Assembly (NCBI GenBank): GCA_035315345.1
Contig: DATFYA010000128.1
Location: forward strand, 1-38,653
DNA from: Candidatus Methylomirabilota bacterium
GTDB taxonomy: Bacteria > Methylomirabilota > Methylomirabilia > Rokubacteriales > CSP1-6
Reading direction: 5' to 3'
Length of the DNA stretch: 38,653 nt
The stretch's first letter is position 1. Each line of letters begins with the position of its first letter. A program made the position numbers and the translations under genes. The notes under the pieces were generated by a model that had not been told where the DNA came from, did no database searches, and saw nothing but the letters and a program-made list of their open reading frames with translations. This document shows, one piece after another, positions 9,094 to 20,165 of the stretch.

Positions 9094-10121
9094 GGATCGG
9101 CATCATCGGAGCGGGCGCCATCGGCAGCGTGGTCGGAGGGCTGCTCACCAAGGCGGGACACGACGTGACCCTCGTCGACCAGTGGCCGGAGCACGTGGAG
9201 ACCATGAAGCAGCGCGGGCTGCGTCTCAGCGGCACCTGCGGAGACCATCTGATCCCGGTGAGGGCGCTTCACATCCACGAGCTGCAGGGAGTGGGGGCGC
9301 CGTTCGAGGCGGTCTTCGTCTCGGTCAAGTCCTACGACACCGAGTGGGCGGCCCAGATGGCGTTGACCTATCTGGCCTCGCCGGACGGCGTGGTGGTCGA
9401 CTTCCAGAACGGGGTCAACGACGAGCGCGTGGCCTCCGTGGTCGGCACCTCGCGCTGCCTCGGCTGCGTCATCACCATCGGGGCCGGCATGTACGAGCCC
9501 GGCCACGCCATGCGCACGGACTCCGGCTCGGTCGGCTTCAAGATCGGCGAGCAGGACGGGCGCGACACGCCGCGGGCCCGCGAGCTGGTGCGCATCATGA
9601 ACGACGTGGCGCCCACCAAGCTCACCACGAATCTCTGGGGCGAGCGCTGGTCAAAGCTCGCGATCAACTGCATGGCCAATCCGCTGGCCGGCCTCAGCGG
9701 GCTGGGCTCGGCCGAGGTGCGCACCGCGCCGGTCCCGCGGCGCATCGCCATCCACGTGGCCGCGGAGGTGATCCAGGTGGGCCGCGCCTCCGGTCACGAG
9801 GTGGAGCCGATCTACGGGGTGGAGGCGCAGCGCTTCGTCGACGCGGCCTCCGGCAACGGCTTCGACGCGGTCGAAGCGGACATGGCGGCGAGCGTGCGGT
9901 TCCTGAGCGGCGGCCGGCCGTCGATGCTGCAGGACGTCATGAAGGGGCGGCGCACCGAGATCGACTATCTCAACGGCTACGTGGCCCAGCAAGGCCGGCG
10001 CCTCGGCGTGCCCACTCCGGTGAACGACGCGGTAGTGGCCGCGGTGCGCAGCCACCGCGTCGGCTCCCTCAAGCCCGACCCCAAAAACCTCGACCCAATC
10101 CTGACCGCCTTGCCGCGCTAG
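9090..10121 (+). CDS. Ketopantoate reductase family protein (PanE/ApbA)
   Basis: 343 residues. ATG 9090 overlaps the tag stop (ATGA) and is preceded by GGAGGAG at 9074-9080, so this start is well supported. An N-terminal Rossmann fold opens with MRIGIIGAGAIGSVVGGLL, followed by the VSVKSYDT segment and a C-terminal helical domain with the KLAINCMANPLAGL block that carries the catalytic-Lys region. The family reduces 2-dehydropantoate to pantoate with NADPH in coenzyme A synthesis. At 343 residues it is somewhat longer than classic PanE, and many paralogues act on other 2-keto acids, so the exact substrate is left open. Confidence 0.88.
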   Translation: MRIGIIGAGAIGSVVGGLLTKAGHDVTLVDQWPEHVETMKQRGLRLSGTCGDHLIPVRALHIHELQGVGAPFEAVFVSVKSYDTEWAAQMALTYLASPDGVVVDFQNGVNDERVASVVGTSRCLGCVITIGAGMYEPGHAMRTDSGSVGFKIGEQDGRDTPRARELVRIMNDVAPTKLTTNLWGERWSKLAINCMANPLAGLSGLGSAEVRTAPVPRRIAIHVAAEVIQVGRASGHEVEPIYGVEAQRFVDAASGNGFDAVEADMAASVRFLSGGRPSMLQDVMKGRRTEIDYLNGYVAQQGRRLGVPTPVNDAVVAAVRSHRVGSLKPDPKNLDPILTALPR

Positions 10122-10149
10122 CCGGCCGCACACCCACGTCGCCGCCGGC

Positions 10150-11586
<1,437 letters not shown>

Positions 11587-11595
11587 TGAGGCCTC

Positions 11596-13335
<1,740 letters not shown>

Positions 13336-13345
13336 GGCTGGCTGA

Positions 13346-13374
13346 ATGCTACGTCCAAAGCCGCGGAGGGTCAA
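13346..13374 (-). promoter_or_regulatory. Sigma-70-type promoter of thiC
   Basis: On the minus strand TTGACC (13369-13374) and TAGCAT (13346-13351) are separated by exactly 17 bases. Transcription would begin about 7 bases downstream, right at the 5' edge of the riboswitch, which fits well. Confidence 0.75.
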
Positions 13375-13473
13375 GGCGCGGCGAGCGCGCGCACCGACGA
13401 GGTGATCCACGCGTGCGCGGGCTGCTCCGCAAGGAGCCCGCGGAGTTCGGTGGCGGGCCCCGGGCTCGTGCGC

Positions 13474-13479
13474 TATGAT
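13474..13479 (+). promoter_or_regulatory. Possible -10 box for the hybrid kinase gene
   Basis: TATGAT lies 43 bases before the preferred ATG at 13523, leaving a leader of about 36 bases. No convincing -35 hexamer or Shine-Dalgarno sequence was seen. An in-frame ATG lies inside this box at 13475, an argument against using it as the start codon. Confidence 0.35.
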
Positions 13480-13522
13480 CCGCGCACCCGCGCCGCTCGG
13501 CGGCTGGTTCGCGCCCCAACGA

Positions 13523-15682
13523 ATGACTGATCTCCGTCCGCCGGAGCTGGAAGTCCTGGCCGAATCCAATCGGCTGCTGACCTCGACTCTCGACCTGACC
13601 GAGGTCCTGGACCGCCTGGCCGACATTGCGCGCACCCGACTCGACACCGAGGTCGCGCGCATCTGGCTACGCGGCGAGTCGGACGACACGCTGCGTCTCG
13701 CCGCACACAAGGGCCATCTCCGCTCGCCGCGCACCGATTGGGAGCAGGTGCCCACCCAGTCCTCGCTGGTCGGCTGGGTCCTCACCCATCGCCAGGCGCT
13801 CGTCCTCGCCGACGTGCAGGACGATCCGCGGCTGGCCAACCGGCCGTGGTTCGCCGCGGAGGCCTTCGCCTCCCTGCTGTGCGTGCCGATCGTCCTCGAC
13901 GACGGCGTGATCGGCATTCTCTCGGTCATGACCCGCGTGCGCCGCGAGTTCTCCGCCGCCGACGTGGCGCTGGCCGAGGCGCTGACCGCCTCGGCGGCGG
14001 TGGCGGTGCGCAACGCGCGCATTCACGCCGACGCCCTCGGGCGCCTGGGGGAGATCGAGGCCTTCCAGCGGGTGGCCTCGGCCACGCTCTCCTCCCCCGA
14101 TCTGGTCACCGCGCTGGAGGCGGTGGTGCGCGAGATCCCGGGCCTCCTGCGCTCGGATGCGGCGGCGTGCTCGGTGGTGGCCCCGGACACGATGCAGATG
14201 GAGACGCTGACCACGGTGGGCACGCGGGGGCGTCCGGTGCAGCCGGGCCGGCTGGTGCCGGGCCAGGGCATGGCCGGGCTCGCGTTTCAGGAGGGGCGGC
14301 CCCTGCGCACCGACGACTACGCCGCCGATCCCCGCTTCGCGCGCCCGCCGGAGATGGCGGAATGGGCGGCCGCGGAAGGCGTGGTCGCCATGCTCACCGT
14401 CCCGGTCCCCGACGCCTCGGGCCAGATCATCGCGCTGCTCTGGGCCTTCAACCGGGGGAGCCGGCGGTTCACCGACCGGGACGAGGCCGCCCTGGCCGGG
14501 CTCGCCCGCCAGGCCGCGCTCGCCATGGAGAACGCGCGGCTCGTCACCGATCTCCGGGGAACACTCGAAGATTTGAAGGCGGCCCAGGAGACGCTCGTCC
14601 GCGGCGCGACCCTGCGCGCAGTGGGCGAGCTGGCCGCGGGCGCGGCGCACCACCTGAACAACCTGATGGCGGTCGTGCTCGGGCGCACGCAGCTGCTGCT
14701 CCACAAGAACCGGTTGCCGGAGATGGCCCCCGCGCTCCGCACCATCGAGCGCGCCGCGGTGGACGCGGCGGACACCGTGCGCCGCATCCAGGCGTTCAGC
14801 CGCGCCCAGCATGGCGGCACCGCGTCCGAGCTCGACCTGAACGAGACGGTGCGCGAGAGCATCGACTTCACGCGGGCCCGCTGGGAGCACGAGGCGCACG
14901 TGCGGGGCGCCAACGTCGAGATGATCTTCGAGCCGGGCGAGCTGCCGCCGGTCCTGGGCCGGAAGGCGGAGCTGCGCGAGGTGCTCACCAACCTGATCCT
15001 CAACGCGGTGGACGCGCTGCCGTCCGGAGGCCGGGTGCTCGTTCGCTCATGGAGCGAGCCGGGACGCGTGGTGGTCGCGGTCCGCGATTCGGGGGTGGGC
15101 ATGTCGCCGGAGGTGCGGGACCGCGCGTTCGAGCCGTTCTTCACCACCAAGGGCGTCCAGCGGCTGGGGCTCGGGCTGGCCGTGGCCTACGGGCTCGTGA
15201 CGAGCCACGGAGGGCAGATCTCGCTCGAGGCCGGCGAGGGGCAGGGCACGACCGTGACGCTCTGGATCCCCGCGGCGGGGGCGGCGGAGGCGCCGACCGC
15301 GGCGTCGGTCGCCGGGGCGGAGCCGCCGGGCCGCATCCTGGTGGTGGACGACGAGGCCGACGTGCGCGAGATGCTCGCCGACGTGCTCATGTCCCACGGC
15401 CATCACGTGACCTTGGCCGGAGGCGGACGCGAGGCGCTACGGAGCTTCGAGCAGGGAGACTACGACCTCGTCATCACCGATCTCGGCATGCCCGAGATCA
15501 ACGGCTGGGAGGTGGCGCGAGCCATCAAGGCCCGGCGCGCCTCCATGCCGGTCCTGCTCCTGACCGGGTGGGCCGACGCGGTGGACACCCAGGCCGGCCG
15601 CGTGGACGCGGTGATCAAGAAGCCGTTCGACATGATCAAGCTGGCCGCCGCGGTCAACGCGGCACTTCGCGCTGCGGCGTGA
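13523..15682 (+). CDS. GAF-GAF hybrid sensor histidine kinase with receiver domain
   Basis: 719 residues from ATG 13523; an earlier in-frame ATG at 13475 would add 16 residues but lies inside a -10-like box. There are no membrane segments, so cytoplasmic sensing. GAF1 spans about 15-165 and GAF2 about 180-340, joined to HisKA with the H-box LAAGAAHHLNNLM (His376), HATPase with NLILNAVDALPSGG and RLGLGLAVAYGLV, and a C-terminal receiver (about 603-717) with phospho-acceptor Asp653 (LVITDLGMP) and the KKPFD Lys. No output domain, so it probably passes phosphate to another protein. The ligand of the GAF domains is not predictable. Its last 29 bases overlap the convergent PPOX-fold gene. Confidence 0.92.
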   Translation: MTDLRPPELEVLAESNRLLTSTLDLTEVLDRLADIARTRLDTEVARIWLRGESDDTLRLAAHKGHLRSPRTDWEQVPTQSSLVGWVLTHRQALVLADVQDDPRLANRPWFAAEAFASLLCVPIVLDDGVIGILSVMTRVRREFSAADVALAEALTASAAVAVRNARIHADALGRLGEIEAFQRVASATLSSPDLVTALEAVVREIPGLLRSDAAACSVVAPDTMQMETLTTVGTRGRPVQPGRLVPGQGMAGLAFQEGRPLRTDDYAADPRFARPPEMAEWAAAEGVVAMLTVPVPDASGQIIALLWAFNRGSRRFTDRDEAALAGLARQAALAMENARLVTDLRGTLEDLKAAQETLVRGATLRAVGELAAGAAHHLNNLMAVVLGRTQLLLHKNRLPEMAPALRTIERAAVDAADTVRRIQAFSRAQHGGTASELDLNETVRESIDFTRARWEHEAHVRGANVEMIFEPGELPPVLGRKAELREVLTNLILNAVDALPSGGRVLVRSWSEPGRVVVAVRDSGVGMSPEVRDRAFEPFFTTKGVQRLGLGLAVAYGLVTSHGGQISLEAGEGQGTTVTLWIPAAGAAEAPTAASVAGAEPPGRILVVDDEADVREMLADVLMSHGHHVTLAGGGREALRSFEQGDYDLVITDLGMPEINGWEVARAIKARRASMPVLLLTGWADAVDTQAGRVDAVIKKPFDMIKLAAAVNAALRAAA

Positions 15683-16064
15683 TGCGGATGAGGACGCTCG
15701 TCTTGGCGAGCAGGCCCTTGCGGATGTAGCGGCCCATGAACAGCGGCACGAGCAGCCAGTACCTCCGCCAGTAGGATTTCAGCAGTGCCTGCTCCAGGTC
15801 CGGCCGCCCGTCCACCCACTCGGCGTGTCCCTCGAAGGCCGGGCCGTCCTTGCGCCCGACGTGCACGGTGACCCGACCGTTGTTCCGGATGCGGCGGGCC
15901 TTGAGCGTGTCGCGCTGGGTGGTGAAGTACACGTCGCCCGCGTGCGGCCAGAGCCACGTGGGCACGGTGCCCGGCTTGCCGGCCTGGCTATAGGTCGTCA
16001 CGTACATGTACCGGGCGCGCGCGAGCGCGGCGTCGAGCGCGGGCGACGGGCTCCTTGCGTCCAT
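15654..16064 (-). CDS. PPOX-class flavin/F420-binding split-barrel protein
   Basis: 136 residues. The N-terminal ALARARYMYVTTYSQAGKPGTVPTWLWPHAGDVYFTTQ reads as the first strands of the pyridoxamine-5'-phosphate-oxidase-like split barrel, followed by KARRIRNNGRVTVHVG, typical of PPOX-class F420- or FMN-binding proteins. Such small proteins reduce or bind small molecules with a deazaflavin or flavin; the substrate is unknown. It is convergent with, and overlaps by 29 bases, the hybrid kinase gene, and is divergent from the gamma-glutamyltransferase gene (54-base gap). Confidence 0.75.
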   Translation of the reverse strand: MDARSPSPALDAALARARYMYVTTYSQAGKPGTVPTWLWPHAGDVYFTTQRDTLKARRIRNNGRVTVHVGRKDGPAFEGHAEWVDGRPDLEQALLKSYWRRYWLLVPLFMGRYIRKGLLAKTSVLIRITPQREVPR

Positions 16065-16117
16065 CGTGGCCTGAGCCTAACATGGCGCCCGGACACGAGA
16101 GACGCCAAGGAGACCCT

Positions 16118-17740
16118 ATGCCTCCGCATCGTCACGCCTACCGCCCGCCCGTGATGGGCACGCGCGGCGCCGTCGCCTCCGCGCATCCGCTCGCGTCGAT
16201 GGCCGGCATCCGCATGCTGCTCGAGGGCGGCAACGCGGTGGATGCCGCGGTGGCCGTCGCCTCGACCCTGAACGTCGTCGAGCCCTTCATGTCGGGCGCG
16301 GCCGGCATCGGGCTCATGCTGATCTCGCGGGCCCGGACCGGCGAGCGCCACGTGCTCGACTTCATCGGGCCCGCGCCGCGGGCGTCGGATCCCGCGCGGT
16401 GCACCGAGGACGAGCTGGCCGGCGGCCCGAAGTCGTGCGCGACGCCGGGCAATCTCGGCGGCTGGCTCACCGCGCTGGATCGCTTCGGCTCCATGCCGCG
16501 GGCGCGGGTGCTCGCCCCCGCGATCGACCTGGCCGAGAACGGGGTGCCGCTGACGTTCACGAACGTGAAGTTCTTCGAGCAGTCGCGCGGCCAGCTGGCG
16601 CGATCCGCCGAGGCCCAGCGGCTGTTCCTGGGCAACGGCGGCCCGCGGCCCGCGAAGATCGTCACCTACAAGGAGCTGGCCGCGACGCTGCGCCAGGTGG
16701 CCGAGGGCGGCGCGGAGGCGTTCTACCGCGGACCGATCGCCCGGGCGATCACCCGGGCCGTGCAGGAGGCGGGGGGCTGGCTCGCCGAGGAGGATCTGGC
16801 CGCGTTCACGCCGGAGTGGCGCGCGCCGCTCGCCATCCCGTATCGCGGGCGCGAGGTCTGCTCGGTGCCGCCGCCGTTCTCCGCGTTCCAGATGCTGGAG
16901 ACGCTCAACATCCTCGAGGGCTACGACCTGCCCGGCTGGGGGCACAACTCGCCCGAGTACCTGCACCATCTGATCGAGGCGATCAAGCTCGGCTCGGCCG
17001 ACCGCCTGGCCTACGCGTACTCGGGCGAGCCGCCCATCACCGGGCTCGTGTCCAAGGCCTACGCGGCCTCGCAGCGCGCGCGCATCGACTCGGCGCGGGC
17101 GGCGGTGAGCGAGGGCGAGCGCCACAATCGCGAGCGGCTGGACGGGCAGATCGGCGAGGGGCACCCGGCGCAGTTCGTGAACGAGCAGACGACGCACTTC
17201 GCGTGCGCCGACGCCGAGGGCACCGTGGTGTCGGTCACCCAGACGCTGGGCGTGGCCTTCGGCTCGGGCTTCGCGGTGCCCGGCACCGGGCTGCTGCTGA
17301 ACAACATTCTCAAGTGGTCGGATCGCGATCCGGCCTCGCCCAACGCGCTGCGGCCGGGCCGCAAGGCCGGCACCATGATGTCGCCGACGCAGGTCTTCCG
17401 CGACGGCGCCTTCGCGTTGAGCATCGGCACGCCCGGCTCCTACGGCATCCTCCAGACGCAGCCGCAGATGCTGCTCAACGTGCTCGAGTTCGGTTTCAAC
17501 GTGCAGGAGGCCATCGAGGCGGCGCGGGTGCGGGTGTACCGCGACCGGCTGGTGGACGCCGAGTCGCGCATCTCCGAGGAGACGCGGACCGCGCTCGAGC
17601 GGCGTGGACACCGGATCAACGTGATCGAGGACTGGTCGTGGGTGGTCGGGGGCGGGCAGGGCATCGCGCGCGACCCGGAGTCCGGCGCGCTCATGGCCGG
17701 CGCCGATCCTCGCCGCGACGGCTACGCCCTCGCCATCTAG
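16118..17740 (+). CDS. Gamma-glutamyltransferase family protein
   Basis: 540 residues from ATG 16118, chosen because AAGGAGA at 16107-16113 precedes it closely and the family N-terminus GTRGAVASAHPLAS follows. GGTs are N-terminal-nucleophile enzymes that self-cleave before a Thr; the motif NEQTTHFACADAEGTVVSVTQ places the nucleophile at Thr358, so both subunits are encoded intact. Other blocks are GGNAVDAAVAVASTLNVVEP and GTMMSPTQVF. No signal peptide is obvious, unlike the periplasmic E. coli enzyme. The motif around residues 250-262 (PPPFSAFQ) departs from the common PPSSGG, so the acceptor or donor preference may differ from glutathione. Confidence 0.9.
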   Translation: MPPHRHAYRPPVMGTRGAVASAHPLASMAGIRMLLEGGNAVDAAVAVASTLNVVEPFMSGAAGIGLMLISRARTGERHVLDFIGPAPRASDPARCTEDELAGGPKSCATPGNLGGWLTALDRFGSMPRARVLAPAIDLAENGVPLTFTNVKFFEQSRGQLARSAEAQRLFLGNGGPRPAKIVTYKELAATLRQVAEGGAEAFYRGPIARAITRAVQEAGGWLAEEDLAAFTPEWRAPLAIPYRGREVCSVPPPFSAFQMLETLNILEGYDLPGWGHNSPEYLHHLIEAIKLGSADRLAYAYSGEPPITGLVSKAYAASQRARIDSARAAVSEGERHNRERLDGQIGEGHPAQFVNEQTTHFACADAEGTVVSVTQTLGVAFGSGFAVPGTGLLLNNILKWSDRDPASPNALRPGRKAGTMMSPTQVFRDGAFALSIGTPGSYGILQTQPQMLLNVLEFGFNVQEAIEAARVRVYRDRLVDAESRISEETRTALERRGHRINVIEDWSWVVGGGQGIARDPESGALMAGADPRRDGYALAI

Positions 17741-17743
17741 CCC

Positions 17744-17793
17744 GGGGTCAGGTCTTGCATTACGACATTTGTCGTAATGCAAGACCTGACCCC
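17744..17793. repeat. Perfect 50-bp inverted repeat (24-bp arms, 2-base loop)
   Basis: The left arm opens with GGGGTCAGGTCTTGC and the right arm is its exact reverse complement, separated by TT. It starts 4 bases after the gamma-glutamyltransferase stop and ends 14 bases before the SDR start, just ahead of that gene's ribosome-binding site. It is lower in G+C than its surroundings. The exact symmetry resembles a REP/REPIN-type mobile palindrome of the kind mobilised by Y1 (RAYT) transposases; no such transposase is encoded in the window. It could also act as a terminator or shield mRNA ends. Confidence 0.85.
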
Positions 17794-17807
17794 GATCGAG
17801 GAGAACC

Positions 17808-18599
17808 GTGGAGCTGACGGACAAGGTCGCGGTGGTGACGGGAGCGGGCTCGGGTATCGGACGTGGCATCGCGCTGGCGATGGCGGGCCGCGGGGCGCGG
17901 GTGGCCGCGGTGGATCTGGACGCGGGCAGCGCGGCGGAGACGGCGCGGCTCTTGATGGGCGCCGGCGGCAAGGGGATGGGGCTCCAGGCGGATACCAGCC
18001 GCGCCGGCGAGGTGGACCGCGCGGTGTCGTCCGCGGTGAGCCAGCTGGGGCCGCTCGACATCATGGTCAACAACGCGGGCATCCTCGACGGCTACTGGAA
18101 CGTCGACGAGACCGACGACGCGGTCTGGGAGCGCGTGCTCGGGATCAACCTCACCGGCGTGTTCCACGGCTGCAAGCGCGCGCTCCGCGAGATGCTGCCG
18201 CGCGGCCGCGGGCGGATCGTCAACATGGCCTCGGTCGCCGGGCTCAACGGCACCGGCGGCGGCGCGGCCTACGTGGCCTCCAAGCACGGCGTCGTCGGGC
18301 TCACCCGGCAGATGGCCGTGACCTACTCGGCCCGCGGCATCACGATCAACGCGGTGGCCCCCGGCCCGATCCTCACCGGCCTGCGCGCGCACTCGCAGGA
18401 GATCCTGGGGCCGGGCGTCCCCGACATGAGCGGCCGCGGCGTCGCGGTGGACGACGCGGCGGTGCGCGCGATCGCTCCGGCGGGCCGCCGGGGCACCGTC
18501 GAGGAGATCGCCTCCGCGGTCTGCTTCCTGGCCTCGGACGAGGCGGGTTACATCACCGGGCACACCCTGGTCGTGGACGGAGGCTGGAGAGCCAAGTGA
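17808..18599 (+). CDS. Short-chain dehydrogenase/reductase (SDR family)
   Basis: 263 residues from GTG 17808, with GAGGAGA immediately upstream. It is a classical SDR: cofactor motif TGAGSGIG (11-18), NNAG at 88-91, Asn114, and the catalytic Ser142, Tyr155 and Lys159 (AAYVASKHG). Asp36 to Asp38 after the second strand (AAVDLD) suggests NAD(H) preference. The C-terminal GYITGHTLVVDGGW is typical of 3-oxoacyl-ACP-reductase-like members. The substrate is unknown. It overlaps the start of the LLM oxidoreductase gene by four bases, so the two are likely translated together. Confidence 0.92.
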   Translation: MELTDKVAVVTGAGSGIGRGIALAMAGRGARVAAVDLDAGSAAETARLLMGAGGKGMGLQADTSRAGEVDRAVSSAVSQLGPLDIMVNNAGILDGYWNVDETDDAVWERVLGINLTGVFHGCKRALREMLPRGRGRIVNMASVAGLNGTGGGAAYVASKHGVVGLTRQMAVTYSARGITINAVAPGPILTGLRAHSQEILGPGVPDMSGRGVAVDDAAVRAIAPAGRRGTVEEIASAVCFLASDEAGYITGHTLVVDGGWRAK

Positions 18600-19741
18600 T
18601 CACCAAATTCTCGGTCCTCTACGTGGGACAGATCGAGCTGGACAACGTCGGCCTCGCGGGCACGCCCACCGAGCAGCGGCGCTATCCCAACGAGCGCCTG
18701 ATCGAGGCCTTCCAGACCGCGAAGGACGTGGCCCAGCTCATGGACGAGCAGGGCTATTACTGCCTGTGGACGGCCGAGCATCACTTCCAGCGGGAAGGCT
18801 ACGAGGTGCTGCCGAACCTGGTGCAGCTCTCGCTCTGGCTCGCGACCCAGACCCGGCGGCTGAAGCTCGGCTGCGCGTTCAACATCCTGCCCATGTGGCA
18901 CCCGGTGCGCCTGGCCGAGGACTACGCGATGGCCGACATCGTCACCGATGGCCGCGTGATCATGGGCGTCGGCCGTGGCTACCACACCCGCGAGGTCGAG
19001 TCGTTCGGGGCGCCGTTACTCGACGCGGCGGCCAACCGCGAGATGTTCGAGGAGCAGATGGAGGTCCTGCTCAAGTGCTTCAACGAGGAATCGTGGAGCC
19101 ACCGGGGCAAGTACTACGTGATCCCGCCCGACGTGGACTACCGCGGCTATCGCCTGCGCGAGATCACGTGCGTGCCGCGGCCGATCCACCGGCCGGTGGA
19201 GATCTGGATGCCCATCGCCAGTGGCAAGTCCATCGACTACATGGCCCGCATGGGGCTGAAGGCGATGGTGACCTTGAACGGCGAGAAGGTGCTCGACCAG
19301 GTCGCGCGCGCCTACCGCGACGCGTGCGCGCGTCACGGTCGGCCCAAGCAGCTCGGCGAGGATCTCTGCTGGGGGGTGGGCCTCTACCTTGCCGAGTCGC
19401 AGGAGGAGGCGATTCGCCGGCTCGAGCCCGCGCACGACGAGCGCTACAAGTGGTTCGCCCCGTTCGGCTTCGTGCGCTACGCCGACGAGCAGGGGCGCTC
19501 GTGGGGCACGCCGGGCGCGCCCGCGCGCGTGCCCACGCTGCGCGATGGCGTCGAGCAGAAGGCGTGGCTCGTGGGCCGTCCGTCCGAGGTGATCGAGGCG
19601 ATCCGCGAGATCGAGGCCCGCTATCCCGGCCTCGATCAGTGCATGATCCACTGGGCCGAAGGGCTGCCGCCCGCCGAGTTCAAGGAGCAGCTGCGGTGGT
19701 TCGCCCGCGAGGTGATGCCGGCCTTCGCCGGGAGGGGCTGA
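18596..19741 (+). CDS. LLM-class (luciferase-like) flavin-dependent oxidoreductase
   Basis: 381 residues from GTG 18596, which overlaps the SDR stop (GTGA). The bacterial-luciferase-like TIM barrel is recognisable from LWTAEHHFQREGYEVLPN, KLGCAFNILPMWHPVRLAEDYAMADIV, GRVIMGVGRGYHTRE and the C-terminal CMIHWAEGLPPAEFKEQLRWF. These enzymes use FMN or F420 to oxidise or desulfonate small organic molecules. The coupling with an SDR suggests a two-step catabolic conversion, but no substrate can be named. No flavin reductase is adjacent. Confidence 0.9.
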   Translation: MITKFSVLYVGQIELDNVGLAGTPTEQRRYPNERLIEAFQTAKDVAQLMDEQGYYCLWTAEHHFQREGYEVLPNLVQLSLWLATQTRRLKLGCAFNILPMWHPVRLAEDYAMADIVTDGRVIMGVGRGYHTREVESFGAPLLDAAANREMFEEQMEVLLKCFNEESWSHRGKYYVIPPDVDYRGYRLREITCVPRPIHRPVEIWMPIASGKSIDYMARMGLKAMVTLNGEKVLDQVARAYRDACARHGRPKQLGEDLCWGVGLYLAESQEEAIRRLEPAHDERYKWFAPFGFVRYADEQGRSWGTPGAPARVPTLRDGVEQKAWLVGRPSEVIEAIREIEARYPGLDQCMIHWAEGLPPAEFKEQLRWFAREVMPAFAGRG

Positions 19742-19918
19742 GCGGGGAGGGAGCCCCCGGGGGGTATACCCCCACCGGGTAGTCTTTCCCTCGTAGAGAC
19801 CCCCCTAGGGATTGTATTTTTCGCTTTTCTCTCCCTCGGAGTCCGTCCATAATACCCTCGGCCGTTTCGGGGGGCGCCGGGCAGGACCCCCAAACACTCA
19901 ACGAGGGAGGAATGACGA
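19742..19918 (+). promoter_or_regulatory. Unusual intergenic region upstream of the SWIB-like mini-gene
   Basis: Contains a self-complementary GGGGGTATACCCCC at 19760-19773, C-runs, a distinctly AT-rich block at 19811-19830, and CATAAT/TAATAC at 19848-19855 that could be a -10 box. No good -35 at 16-18 bases is seen. GAGGGAGGAA at 19904-19912 is a strong ribosome-binding site for the ATG at 19919. The palindrome may terminate the upstream oxidoreductase transcript. Confidence 0.4.
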
Positions 19919-20077
19919 ATGGCCAAGAAGAAGCTCGCGTTTGGTGGCTACTCCATCAACTTCAAGGGCTGCGACGACACCCTGGAGTCGGTCATGGGCA
20001 GCAAGCCCATCGGCCCCTCGGAGATGACGAAGAAGATCTGGGCCTACGTGAAGCGGAAGCGGCTGGCCAAGCGGTAG
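19919..20077 (+). CDS. 52-residue SWIB-like mini-protein
   Basis: A very short ORF (52 codons plus TAG) behind a strong purine-rich ribosome-binding site seven bases upstream. The basic N-terminus MAKKKLAFGGY is followed by a segment (about 22-52) LESVMGSKPIGPSEMTKKI ending WAYVKRKRLAKR, which resembles the first half of a SWIB/MDM2 domain (pattern: G-x-K/P-hydrophobic-x-x-S/T-E-hydrophobic-x-K-x-hydrophobic-W-x-Y-hydrophobic-K). The second half of the domain is absent. It is lysine-rich with one Cys, likely cytoplasmic and possibly nucleic-acid associated. The resemblance is by eye only. An overlapping frame starting at 19912 is rejected on composition. Confidence 0.65.
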   Translation: MAKKKLAFGGYSINFKGCDDTLESVMGSKPIGPSEMTKKIWAYVKRKRLAKR

Positions 20078-20099
20078 ACCGCCGTACGCAGCGCGCGGC

Positions 20100-20131
20100 A
20101 CGTCCTGACCCCGCCCGGCGCCCCAGGACGT
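20100..20131. terminator. Hairpin between convergent mini-gene and dehalogenase gene
   Basis: ACGTCCTG (20100-20107) and CAGGACGT (20124-20131) form an 8-bp stem with a 16-base GC-rich loop. It lies 23 bases after the mini-gene stop and 35 bases before the end of the convergent gene. There is no T-tract, so termination is only a suggestion. Confidence 0.3.
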
Positions 20132-20165
20132 TCCGCGGCTCGAAGCGAGACGAGAAGGCTCGAGG

